In this document: positions 1 through 7,535 of the stretch, piece by piece
Numbering within the stretch: position 1 is the first letter of the stretch
Layout: the number at the start of each line of letters is the position of its first letter
Assembly: GCA_045635765.1 (NCBI GenBank)
Contig: JAZTWH010000050.1
Coordinates: forward strand, 1-39,778
Origin: RGIG995 sp045635765
GTDB taxonomy: Bacteria; Bacillota; Clostridia; Oscillospirales; UBA644
Direction: 5' to 3'
Length of the DNA: 39,778 nt
Notes under the pieces: model-generated
Seen by the model: the letters and a program-made list of their open reading frames with translations, nothing else
Told to the model about the DNA's origin: nothing
Databases searched by the model: none
Position numbers and translations under genes: made by a program

Positions 1-995
1 ATGCCTATTTCTTGCGTTACGGGCTGGGAATCTCTCCACGCAGTAAGGCGGAATTGGACCCCCGTCAGCGGGGAACCATCGTCCACGAGGCCCTGGAGAC
101 CATCATTTCTCAAGGATTGGATTGCTCCGACGAGGAGCTCCATCAACGGGTCGTGGAGTTCGGAAAAGGGCAGTTGGAACGGTTTTACGGGGACGAAACT
201 CCGCCCCCTACGGTGAAAAGCTACTTCGATGCCTTAATGAAAAAGATCGAACGGCTCTTGACTCTGTTCCGCAAGGAATTTGCCGCCTCCGAATTCGTTC
301 CCTACGCCTTCGAGCAAGGTGTGGGCATCGGAGACCGGGCCGTGCCCTCGGTCACCATCCCCTTGGAACGGGGCTCCGTTTCCATGATCGGCGTGGTGGA
401 TCGGGTGGACGTCTATGAAAAAGACGGCGTAAAATATTTGCGAGTGGTGGATTACAAAACGGGCAAGAAGGATTTTTCCTTTGAACGGATCAAAAACGGC
501 ATTGACATTCAGATGCTGATGTACCTTTATGCCCTCCAGCAAAACCTGTTCCCCGGGGAGGTCTGCCTCCCGGCGGGGGTCCAATACATTGGGGCGAATC
601 CCAAGACCGTATCGGGAAAACGCAGTCAGGACCCGGAAAAGGTACTGTTGCAGTGGGAGGATGAGACTCCCCGGTCCGGGGTGTACCTGAAGGATAATTC
701 GGTCCTTCACGCCATGGACGGCACCGAGGAACGGAAATTTCTGCGAATTAAGAAAAACGATTCCCCCTTCTTTATCACCCAGGACCAATTCGGGCGGCTT
801 TTCGAGGAGATCTCGGAATTGCTCCGGAGTATGGGCAATGCCCTCCACGGAGGACGGGTCGAGAAGAATCCCATCCGAATCGGGAGTACCTATTGCAGCT
901 GCGATTACTGCGACTTGAGGGAATATTGCCGCCACGAGCCCCCCAGAGACGTGTTCGCCGCCGGAAAGGAGAAGAACGATGCCGAAATGGACTGA
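1..995 (+). CDS. addB: AddB, ATP-dependent nuclease subunit B, C-terminal part
   Basis: The reading frame is open from the window edge (frame of base 3), so only the C-terminal third of the protein is present. It reads AYFLRYGLG..., typical of the start of the AddB RecB-like nuclease domain. GTIVHEALE holds the nuclease-domain His, and RVVDYKTGKK is the catalytic D-x-K motif. The end carries the closely spaced cysteines CSCDYC and EYC, which in AddB bind a [4Fe-4S] cluster together with one upstream Cys outside the window. With AddA it forms the helicase-nuclease that resects double-strand breaks and recognises Chi. It overlaps addA by 17 bp, consistent with translational coupling. The ATG at base 12 is internal and is not the real start. 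Confidence 0.93.
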   Translation, partial: AYFLRYGLGISPRSKAELDPRQRGTIVHEALETIISQGLDCSDEELHQRVVEFGKGQLERFYGDETPPPTVKSYFDALMKKIERLLTLFRKEFAASEFVPYAFEQGVGIGDRAVPSVTIPLERGSVSMIGVVDRVDVYEKDGVKYLRVVDYKTGKKDFSFERIKNGIDIQMLMYLYALQQNLFPGEVCLPAGVQYIGANPKTVSGKRSQDPEKVLLQWEDETPRSGVYLKDNSVLHAMDGTEERKFLRIKKNDSPFFITQDQFGRLFEEISELLRSMGNALHGGRVEKNPIRIGSTYCSCDYCDLREYCRHEPPRDVFAAGKEKNDAEMD

Positions 996-3900
996 TGCCC
1001 AACGGGAGGCCATTCATACCCGGGGACAAGATCTTTTGGTTTCTGCCGCCGCAGGGTCCGGCAAAACCGCCGTTCTTTCTGCCCGTGTCGGAGAATTCGT
1101 GGAGCAGGGAGGCCGTTTGGATCGGCTTTTGATCGTGACCTTCACCAATGCCGCCGCCGCAGAAATGCGGACCCGGATCGCCCGGGATTTGGCCGCCCGG
1201 GCCGCCGCAAAGCCCCAGGACGCCCATCTTCGCCGGCAGAGCCTGACCCTTTATAAGGCAAAAATATGCACCATCGACAGTTACGGCATGGATCTGTTAC
1301 GGCGAAACTTTCAAAAAGCGGGAATTTCCCCGGACTTTACCGTCATGGACGAAACGGAGCTGGCGGTGGTCCGGTCCCTGGTTCTGCAACGGCAGATCGA
1401 GGGCTATTACCAGTCGTTTCCCCGGGGATTCGCGGAGTTCGCCGCCTTGTTCGGCGGAGAAACTGACAGCAGTACTATGGAAAAAACCATCGAAACTGTG
1501 GCCCGCAAAATCGAGACCTTCCCCTTCGGAGATCGGTGGCTGGAGCGTCAAAAGGAACGCTTGTCGGGCAGTGAAACCTGGTGTGCCGCCGCGTGCCAAA
1601 TGTTTCGGCCCATCTTTGCCGAATATCGTTCCGTGTTCCGTCAGGTGACCGAGGCTTCCCCCTTCCCGAAGATGGACGTGGTGTGGGCGGAGCAGACCTT
1701 GCTGGAGGACCTGTGCCGGGCCATTGATGCCGGAGATTGGGACGAGGTCTGCCTCCGGGTCAAGGCTCATTGCTTCGAGAAGGCCCCCGCCGTGAAAAAA
1801 GGGTCCCCCATGGAAGCCTATCTTTACAAGGAATACCGTTCCCGGCTAAAGGACTTTTTGCAGTCCGAGGAAATTTTTTATCTGCCCTCCAGCCAGTGTG
1901 AGCAGGACCTGGACCGGTTGCGTCCCGGGATGGAATTTTTGCTGGACGCCGTAGGGACCTTCCGCCGGGAGGTTTTGGAGGAAATGCACCGCCGCAGCTC
2001 TTATTCTTTCGGAGCGTTGGCCGAGGCGGCCTTGACCCTCGCCGTAGCTGATTATTCCCATGAAACGGGCCAATTTACGCCCACCGAGGTGGCCCTGGAG
2101 GAGCGTGGGGCATACGACGAGGTCCTCATCGACGAATACCAGGACGTCAACGACCTGCAGGATTTGTTTTTCCGAGCGGTGACCGACGGCAACTGCTTCG
2201 CCGTGGGAGACGTCAAGCAAAGCATCTATGGGTTCCGAGGTGCAAACGCCGATAATTTTCTGCGAAAAAAAGAAACCTGCAAAGTCATTGCATTGAATAA
2301 AAATTTCCGAAGCCGAAAGGGAGTTCTCGACTTCGTCAACTTCCTCTGCCGTGGACTGTTTTCCCCCCAGGTGGGAGGAATCGTCTACGACGAGGATGAA
2401 ATGCTTTTTGCCGGCCGTCTCCCCGACGGGGGAGACCCTTACCCCCTCCGTTACTCCCAAACATTGCTCCCCGTCGACGGCATCACGCCTTGCGGAGCAA
2501 GTACCCCGGAGCAGGAGCCCAAGCCCAATCCGGAGACGGAATCGCTCTCGACCTCCGCCGACGGTGTCACGCTTTGCGGAGAATGCTCCCCGGAATTGGA
2601 GCCGGAGACGGAATCGCTCTCGACCTCCGCCGACGGTGTCGCGTCTCCGAAGGAGGGCGGCTCGGAGCCGGAGACGGAATTGCTGTTGATTCCCACCGCC
2701 GGGCGGGTTGGAGAGGCCCAATATCGGGAAGAGGCCCGGTTGTGTGCCAAGCTTATCCGGGATGCGGTGGAGGGCGGGGCCACGGTGTATGATAAAGACG
2801 CAAATGCCTGCCGTCCCATGCGGTACTCCGACGTGGCCATTTTGCTTCGTTATCTGAAGTCTGCCCCTTTATACGAGGAAGCCTTCCGGGAATGGGGGAT
2901 TCCCCTTCTCTCCTCCGACGGGGAGACCTTCCTGGATAGTCCCGAGGTCTGCGGTGCTTTGGCCTTTTTGCAGGCCGTGAACGACCCGTGGGACGACCTG
3001 GCGTTGTTCGTGACGCTGACGGGGAGCGTCTTTTCCTTGTCTGCCCAAAGGGTTGCGGAGGCCCGGCTGAAGGCTAAGAAGAAATCCTTGTGGGATGGAA
3101 TGAAGGAGGCTGCTAAGGAGCAGGAATGGGCCCGGTTCGCGGTGAATACATTGGAAAAATTCCGGGTTTTGGCAGAAAATCTTCCCGTCCCCAAGTTGTT
3201 GTGGGAAATTTATACTACCACCGATTACTTGGCCCTGGAGTCGGCTGCGGATTCTTCGGCCCGGGGGAATTTAATGAAATTTTACGCCTTTGCCTGCCGT
3301 TATCCGGGGTCCGAAGGGTTGTTTGGATTTTTGGAATTTGCCGACCGGGCGAAGGTCTCGGGTAAGGTCCGGGAATCGGGTGGAGCCCCGGAGGGAGACT
3401 TCGTGCGGCTGACTACCATTCACAAATCCAGGGGCCTGGAATATGCCTGGTGTATTTTGCCGGAGCTTGAGAAAAATTTCCGGGATGACCGGGACAAGGT
3501 TCGGGTAGACGGGGTGTACGGCGTGGCTCCGAAGGTGAAAAACGAAGGGGAGACTGCGGAATACACGACCCTCATGCGGGAGCTGATCGGACATCGGGCA
3601 GACCGATCCGACGTTTCCGAGGAGCTTCGGGTTTTGTACGTGGCCCTGACCCGGGCCCGGGACCGTCTGACCCTCATCGGCCGTTGCAGCGACCAGTTGG
3701 AAAAGCTTTCCGTCCACGGGCTTCATTCCGAAGATGGAAAAGTACGGCTGACCGATTTGCTGAACATTCATAATTTTCGAACTCCCATCCTGGACCGCGT
3801 TGTGGTCCACCCCGAGGGAGGGATTCTTTCTTCTCCGTGGAGTAGACCCGAGGGGGAGGAGGGAGGATTGCGGGTGTCCTTTGTGGGGATTCCCGAAGAA

Positions 3901-4617
3901 ACGGTAGTGTCAACGGCCGGGGAACAGCCCCGATGCGGACTTTCGGAGACCGAGCTGGTCCGGCGGTTTTCCTACCGATACGACAGCCGTCTTTCTTCCG
4001 TTCCCGCAAAGGTCTCGGTGACGGAGATTGCGAAAGCTCCCGCCGATCCGGACAGTGCACTTCTTTTGACCGAGCCCCCCGTGTCTAAGCCAAAATTCCT
4101 GGACGAGACGGTCGTTACCGCCGCCGAGGCCGGCACAGCTCTTCACCTCTACTGTCAGTTTGCCGATTTCAGCAAGCCTGTGGAGGAAGAGATTGTCCGC
4201 CTGACGGCATCGGGGCATCTGACCGAGCCTATGGGACAATCCATAGACCGTTCCATGCTTCGCCGTTTTTTGGACGGCGAGCTGATGGACCTCTTGCGGC
4301 ACTCCCTGGGATACGAACGGGAGGTCCGCTTTACCTGCAGTATCCCTATTTCTTACTACTCGGGAAATCCCGGGGACGATGGAGAAATGCTCATGCAGGG
4401 GGCCATGGACCTTCTGTGTGAATTGGAAGAGGGATACCTGATTATCGACTTTAAATCCGACCGGGCAACGGAGACCGAATTGCTTCGGCGTTATTCCCGG
4501 CAGTTGAATCTCTATGCCGCTGCCGTCCGCCGGTTGTATGAAAAGCCCGTGGTGGGATGCAAGATCTGGTCCTTCCGGTTGGGGAAGGCCATCGACGTAA
4601 GGGAGGAGGAATTGTAA
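979..4617 (+). CDS. addA: AddA, ATP-dependent helicase/nuclease subunit A
   Basis: 1212 aa, a UvrD/Rep-type SF1 helicase with a C-terminal RecB-like nuclease. Walker A AAAGSGKT lies at residues 23-30, the DEYQD Walker B near 385, the GDVKQSIYGFRGA motif near 413, the TTIHKSRGLEY motif near 813 and VALTRARD near 890. The nuclease domain has AGTALHLY near 1051, the GAMDLL aspartate near 1136 and DFKSD near 1156. The start follows AAAGGAG inside the addB end. Residues about 495-574 are a Pro/Glu/Ser-rich insertion built from a 24-residue tandem repeat, placed between the helicase 1A/1B core and the UvrD C-terminal part. Core motifs on both sides are intact, so the protein is probably functional. 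The family is usually about 1150-1250 aa, so total length is normal. Confidence 0.96.
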   Translation: MPKWTDAQREAIHTRGQDLLVSAAAGSGKTAVLSARVGEFVEQGGRLDRLLIVTFTNAAAAEMRTRIARDLAARAAAKPQDAHLRRQSLTLYKAKICTIDSYGMDLLRRNFQKAGISPDFTVMDETELAVVRSLVLQRQIEGYYQSFPRGFAEFAALFGGETDSSTMEKTIETVARKIETFPFGDRWLERQKERLSGSETWCAAACQMFRPIFAEYRSVFRQVTEASPFPKMDVVWAEQTLLEDLCRAIDAGDWDEVCLRVKAHCFEKAPAVKKGSPMEAYLYKEYRSRLKDFLQSEEIFYLPSSQCEQDLDRLRPGMEFLLDAVGTFRREVLEEMHRRSSYSFGALAEAALTLAVADYSHETGQFTPTEVALEERGAYDEVLIDEYQDVNDLQDLFFRAVTDGNCFAVGDVKQSIYGFRGANADNFLRKKETCKVIALNKNFRSRKGVLDFVNFLCRGLFSPQVGGIVYDEDEMLFAGRLPDGGDPYPLRYSQTLLPVDGITPCGASTPEQEPKPNPETESLSTSADGVTLCGECSPELEPETESLSTSADGVASPKEGGSEPETELLLIPTAGRVGEAQYREEARLCAKLIRDAVEGGATVYDKDANACRPMRYSDVAILLRYLKSAPLYEEAFREWGIPLLSSDGETFLDSPEVCGALAFLQAVNDPWDDLALFVTLTGSVFSLSAQRVAEARLKAKKKSLWDGMKEAAKEQEWARFAVNTLEKFRVLAENLPVPKLLWEIYTTTDYLALESAADSSARGNLMKFYAFACRYPGSEGLFGFLEFADRAKVSGKVRESGGAPEGDFVRLTTIHKSRGLEYAWCILPELEKNFRDDRDKVRVDGVYGVAPKVKNEGETAEYTTLMRELIGHRADRSDVSEELRVLYVALTRARDRLTLIGRCSDQLEKLSVHGLHSEDGKVRLTDLLNIHNFRTPILDRVVVHPEGGILSSPWSRPEGEEGGLRVSFVGIPEETVVSTAGEQPRCGLSETELVRRFSYRYDSRLSSVPAKVSVTEIAKAPADPDSALLLTEPPVSKPKFLDETVVTAAEAGTALHLYCQFADFSKPVEEEIVRLTASGHLTEPMGQSIDRSMLRRFLDGELMDLLRHSLGYEREVRFTCSIPISYYSGNPGDDGEMLMQGAMDLLCELEEGYLIIDFKSDRATETELLRRYSRQLNLYAAAVRRLYEKPVVGCKIWSFRLGKAIDVREEEL
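2461..2700 (+). repeat. 72-bp in-frame tandem repeat inside addA
   Basis: A perfect 39-bp block (CCGGAGACGGAATCGCTCTC... to ...GGTGTC) occurs at 2530-2568 and again at 2602-2640, exactly 72 bp apart. Flanking diverged part-copies at about 2471-2529 and 2665-2700 bring the array to about 3.3 units. It encodes a repeated TESLSTSADGV segment in AddA, flanked by Pro/Glu-rich residues. The 72-bp period keeps the reading frame. Confidence 0.9.
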
Positions 4618-5174
4618 TGGAATTGCGTTTATATCTGCCTCAATACAACGAACTGTTTTTTCGGGAACAACTTCTGTCCGACCCTCAGACCATGGCCTTT
4701 AACCGCTTTAAGGAGCCTTCGCCTCAATACCACCCCGAAACGGGATGTATTGATTTCCCCCGAAGGGACTGGGCCTTGTGGTACGGGTTCTGGATGGAAA
4801 AAGAGCCGGATAACTTTTACGCCATCCTTGCCGACGGTCGTACCCCCGTGGGTGAGGTCTCTTGGTATTTTGACGGAGAAAATTACAATGCGGGGATCAT
4901 TCTTTTGGCCAAGCACCGCAACAAAGGGTATTGTGCTCCGGCACTGAAGCTGCTGGCCCAACGGGCCTTTGAAGTCCATCGCCTTGAGGCCTTGTCGGTC
5001 TCCCTGTCTACGGCCAATGCTCCGGCGGTCAAGGGGTTTACCAAGGCCGGATTCCGGAGGATCCGCAGAGGCGGCGGAACCTGCCTGCTGCGGCTGACCC
5101 GGAAAGACTGGGAGTCGCAACTCAACGCAAATGCTTCCGAAAACAATAACAGCGGAGCCGTCTCCGAAAATTAA
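4617..5174 (+). CDS. GNAT family N-acetyltransferase
   Basis: 185 aa. The frame is open further upstream, but the start is placed at the ATG overlapping the addA stop (TAATG), because GGGAGGAGG lies 7 nt before it. The fold is read from the acetyl-CoA loop region HRNKGYCAPAL (about residues 100-110), followed by the helix and beta strand VSLSTANAPAVKGFTKAGFRRIRRGGG, typical of RimJ/RimL-like enzymes. The acceptor cannot be told from sequence. Coupling to addAB suggests co-transcription but not a shared function. The last 15 residues (NANASENNNSGAVSEN region) are low complexity and belong to the first copy of a tandem DNA repeat that runs past the stop codon, so the C-terminus looks recently changed. 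Confidence 0.85.
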   Translation: MELRLYLPQYNELFFREQLLSDPQTMAFNRFKEPSPQYHPETGCIDFPRRDWALWYGFWMEKEPDNFYAILADGRTPVGEVSWYFDGENYNAGIILLAKHRNKGYCAPALKLLAQRAFEVHRLEALSVSLSTANAPAVKGFTKAGFRRIRRGGGTCLLRLTRKDWESQLNANASENNNSGAVSEN

Positions 5175-5289
5175 AAGCAATGGAGTTGTTACTGAAATCA
5201 AAAACAGCGGAGTCATCTCTGAAAATTAAAGCAATGGAGCTGTTATTGAAATCAAAAACAGCGGAGTCGTCTCCGAAAACAAAGAATAG
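5127..5289 (+). repeat. Tandem copies of the acetyltransferase gene 3' end
   Basis: Three units: 5127-5176 (the real gene end with its TAA), 5177-5230 and 5231-5284. The last two are 54 bp each and about 90% identical. In the gene-equivalent frame the units read NNNSGAVSEN-stop, EIKNSGVISEN-stop and EIKNSGVVSENKE-stop. The peptide and its stop are repeated, but the second unit is displaced by 55 bp, so the copies are not in frame with the gene. No separate gene is called here. Confidence 0.88.
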
Positions 5290-5295
5290 CAAATT

Positions 5296-5331
5296 ACGGT
5301 GCCTGTCGTTGGACAAGCACCGTTGTTTTTT
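5296..5331 (+). terminator. Rho-independent terminator after addB-addA-GNAT
   Basis: Stem ACGGTGC (5296-5302) pairs with GCACCGT (5317-5323). An inner TGTC/GACA stem extends it, and it is followed by TGTTTTTTG. It lies 122 bp past the acetyltransferase stop and just before the convergent ECF gene. Confidence 0.85.
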
Positions 5332-5354
5332 GTATAGAAATTTTTATTTGAATC

Positions 5355-5903
5355 TCAGGAATTTTTCTTTTCTTCTTTTTCTTTCTTCCCCAGGCGGAGA
5401 AGCATCATCAGGGCCGGAATCAGGATCAGCTGGAGGATGATTCCGGGAATCGCTTTTACAAATCCGTTGGTCCAGAAGACGCCGAAGGAAAAACTTTTTC
5501 CTCCCAGTCCCAATAACAGGGTTTGGGCAACGCCCCAAAGGATCCGGCCCCCGATCATGGAGAGGATCAGGCTGCCGTAAAGGGCGGGAAGGGTTTTCTT
5601 TTTAGACCATCCGTAAAACAATCCGATCAGAAGTCCATAGGCACACAGTTCAAAGGCCATGGCCAGGGCGGTGGGATAAAGGACGGGCATTCCGAAGGCT
5701 ACGGACCGCAAGAGTGGCAAAATAAATCCCACGGCGGCACCGTATTCCCACCCGCAGATCAGGCCGCACAGCATCACCGGAAGATGCATGGGAAGGAGCA
5801 TGTTTCCGATTTCCTTGATCTGGCCCGTAATAAAGGGCAGGACCAGGCCAATGGCCATAAACATCGCCCCTAAAACCAAATGGTGGATATGTTTTTGTTT
5901 CAT
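5355..5903 (-). CDS. ECF transporter S component (vitamin uptake, substrate unknown)
   Basis: 182 aa, very hydrophobic, about six predicted membrane segments. The N-terminal half has the short hydrophobic helix, the GNMLLPMHLPVMLCGLICGWEYGAAVGFILPLLRS stretch typical of ECF S components, and an FELCAYGLLIGLFYG helix. The end is a charged cytoplasmic tail (GKKEKEEKKNS). S components bind a vitamin or cofactor in the membrane and rely on a shared EcfT/EcfA module encoded elsewhere; none is present here. Pantothenate- or pyridoxine-type members look most similar in feel, but the substrate cannot be assigned. The ATG follows GAAGGA. Transcription is monocistronic from a clear promoter, and the gene converges on the addAB operon terminator. 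Confidence 0.85.
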   Translation of the reverse strand: MKQKHIHHLVLGAMFMAIGLVLPFITGQIKEIGNMLLPMHLPVMLCGLICGWEYGAAVGFILPLLRSVAFGMPVLYPTALAMAFELCAYGLLIGLFYGWSKKKTLPALYGSLILSMIGGRILWGVAQTLLLGLGGKSFSFGVFWTNGFVKAIPGIILQLILIPALMMLLRLGKKEKEEKKNS

Positions 5904-5935
5904 TCTTTCAAATTCCTTCGCATGGGATTTTTTTT

Positions 5936-5964
5936 ATTATACCACGGTTTTCCAAGCAAGTCAA
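5936..5964 (-). promoter_or_regulatory. Promoter of the ECF S-component gene
   Basis: On the minus strand TTGACT, a 17-bp spacer ending in TGG, then TATAAT. It sits 33 bp upstream of the ATG, leaving a short leader with no riboswitch visible. Confidence 0.88.
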
Positions 5965-6013
5965 GGGGGAGAGTAAGCCTAATTTAAATGTAATTTTTTT
6001 GCCTCGTCAATAG

Positions 6014-6045
6014 AAAAAAGTTGCCCAAGCATTTGCTCGGGCAAC
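6014..6045 (-). terminator. Rho-independent terminator of the lipoprotein gene
   Basis: On the minus strand an 11-bp stem, GTTGCCCGAGC with GCTTGGGCAAC around an AAAT loop, followed by six T. It lies 24 bp after the stop of the lipoprotein gene. Confidence 0.9.
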
Positions 6046-6068
6046 GAAAAATCTTGAAAAAAGGTTTT

Positions 6069-7169
6069 TTACTGATAATTCTTGGTAACGGGGAGTACCT
6101 TGTAGAACTCACGGCCTTCGATGGCAATATTGTATGTGAAGGGTTTCAATTCCTTAACTTTCCCTGTAGAATAAGCCATTATTACGATCTTGATTTCTCC
6201 GCAAGCCCAGGCGGCGGAAAGATTTTCTCCGCTGCCGGCTATGGTCATGATCATAGTTCCGTCGGGATAGTAAGCGATGCCCTTGACCGGCTTGTCTTGA
6301 TACTGGGTGGGGGGAGGATTCAGGGCCACCTCTTCGGAGTCAAATTTGTACACGGCATGACTGCTTGCCACCCAGTATTGACCGGGTTCCCCAAAGACGG
6401 GGGATAAAACGTGGCCGTCCTGCTCTTTTTTGTCAAACTTTGCTTCAATACCGTTGATGCGGGTGAGCTTGGCTTTGTCGGTTCCGTATCCGGAAACGGC
6501 ACAGGCGTACACCTCGTCGTAATCCAAGACCCACAGCCAGTTGTTCTGAGGATCGTAGGAAACGCCGTGGCCGCTGGGAGAATCAATGGTATGGGAGGGT
6601 TTGGTGGCACCTGTAGAAATAGGAATGTAATAGATCTTTCCGCTATCTCCCGATCCTGCAATGACCAGATCCCCGTTCGGCATCATTTCCACGGAATGGA
6701 AGTTTCCTTGGCCGGGGAACCATTCCCAGATCAGGGAGCGGGTTTCATAGTCGATAATTGCCGCCCAACCGGCAGAAGAGGTGGTAATGACTACGTCTTT
6801 TTTGTAGTGCTCAGAGTAGCGGAGCTTGGCACAGTCGATTCCGACGCCGGGCTTGCCCTTGCAGTTGGGATCTTCTGCAGATTTCCATTCCCATACAACG
6901 CATTCCCCTAAGTCGGAAAAGTCGTCCTTTTGGGATTTTGCCAGATCGAAGATTACAATGGAAGAATTTGTGCGGTCGGTAGCGAAGAAAATATGATCCA
7001 TCGTCTTGTCGTATCCCGCAGCTTTTTCTTTGTCGTTCTCCGAGCTCGAGGTGTCGGAACTTTCGGTTCCGCTTTGGGAGGAAGTGTCCGTATTGCCGGA
7101 TCCTCCGCATGCTGCAAGCCCTGCCATCATAATGACGCAAAGCAACAGTGCAAAAACTTTCTTTAACAT
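6069..7169 (-). CDS. Secreted lipoprotein with beta-propeller-like repeats (DUF6528-like)
   Basis: 366 aa. Signal peptide MLKKVFALLLCVIMMAGLAAC with a lipobox ending at Cys21, then a Ser/Thr/Asp-rich linker to about residue 50. The rest reads as propeller blades: DHIFFATDRTNSSIVIFDL, ECVVWEWKSAED, TTSSAGWAAIIDYETRSLIWEW, GNFHSVEMMPNGDLVIAGSGDSG, GHGVSYDPQNNWLWVLDYDEVYAC and AYYPDGTMIMTIAGSGENL. This pattern matches proteins I associate with the DUF6528 family, whose biochemical role is not known to me. It is probably anchored on the outer face of the membrane, binding a ligand or partner. RBS AAGGAG lies 7 nt before the ATG. The gene has its own promoter and terminator, so it is monocistronic. 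Confidence 0.8.
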   Translation of the reverse strand: MLKKVFALLLCVIMMAGLAACGGSGNTDTSSQSGTESSDTSSSENDKEKAAGYDKTMDHIFFATDRTNSSIVIFDLAKSQKDDFSDLGECVVWEWKSAEDPNCKGKPGVGIDCAKLRYSEHYKKDVVITTSSAGWAAIIDYETRSLIWEWFPGQGNFHSVEMMPNGDLVIAGSGDSGKIYYIPISTGATKPSHTIDSPSGHGVSYDPQNNWLWVLDYDEVYACAVSGYGTDKAKLTRINGIEAKFDKKEQDGHVLSPVFGEPGQYWVASSHAVYKFDSEEVALNPPPTQYQDKPVKGIAYYPDGTMIMTIAGSGENLSAAWACGEIKIVIMAYSTGKVKELKPFTYNIAIEGREFYKVLPVTKNYQ

Positions 7170-7204
7170 AACAACACTCCTTTTTTTTGGGGATTCCTGC
7201 CCTT

Positions 7205-7233
7205 ATTGTACCATCTTTTCCTTCATTAGTCAA
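7205..7233 (-). promoter_or_regulatory. Promoter of the lipoprotein gene
   Basis: On the minus strand TTGACT, 17-bp spacer ending in TGG, then TACAAT, 36 bp before the ATG. Confidence 0.88.
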
Positions 7234-7359
7234 GAGAAGAATTGTAATATTTTTTTGAATTTGCAACGGTCGGGCGTAACTTCGCTCCTCTATGGGTTTT
7301 ATTCGGCTCTTAAGGAGAATTTTTTATGTGTCCCTTTCGTCTCTTGAGTTTTTATTCAG

Positions 7360-7535
7360 TGCTGTCTGATTGCTTCAAGCCGGTATCGTGCTTTTCGTAG
7401 GCTGTGCTTGTTTTTTAACTTTTGTCCAGGATTTGTCTGATTGCTTTAAAGCCGGCATTATGCCTTTTTCGTGTTGCACCTGCTTCTTTAATTTTTGTTT
7501 TGCGTTTGTCTGATTGCTTCAAAGCCGGCGTCCAA
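7360..7535 (-). repeat. Tandem copies of the carboxypeptidase gene 3' end
   Basis: On the minus strand the gene end encoding DAGFEAIRQTQNKN-stop is followed by a second unit encoding NAGFKAIRQILDKS-stop. A third unit (DTG then a one-base deletion) begins near 7384. The GCCGGC landmarks are at 7524, 7451 and 7379, so the periods are 73 and 72 bp. Conservation includes the stop and part of the downstream spacer. The rest of the gap, 7267-7360, holds no recognisable gene. Confidence 0.88.

Noticed and set aside
1..216. 71-residue frame from the first base
   Set aside because: It is a shifted frame over the addB coding sequence.
5180..5440. 86-residue frame starting MELLLKSKTAESS
   Set aside because: It is the out-of-register translation of the 54-bp repeat and runs through the terminator into antisense sequence.
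5127..7535. CRISPR-like arrays
   Set aside because: The repeats are contiguous or diverged, copy gene ends, and have no constant-length unique spacers or cas genes nearby.
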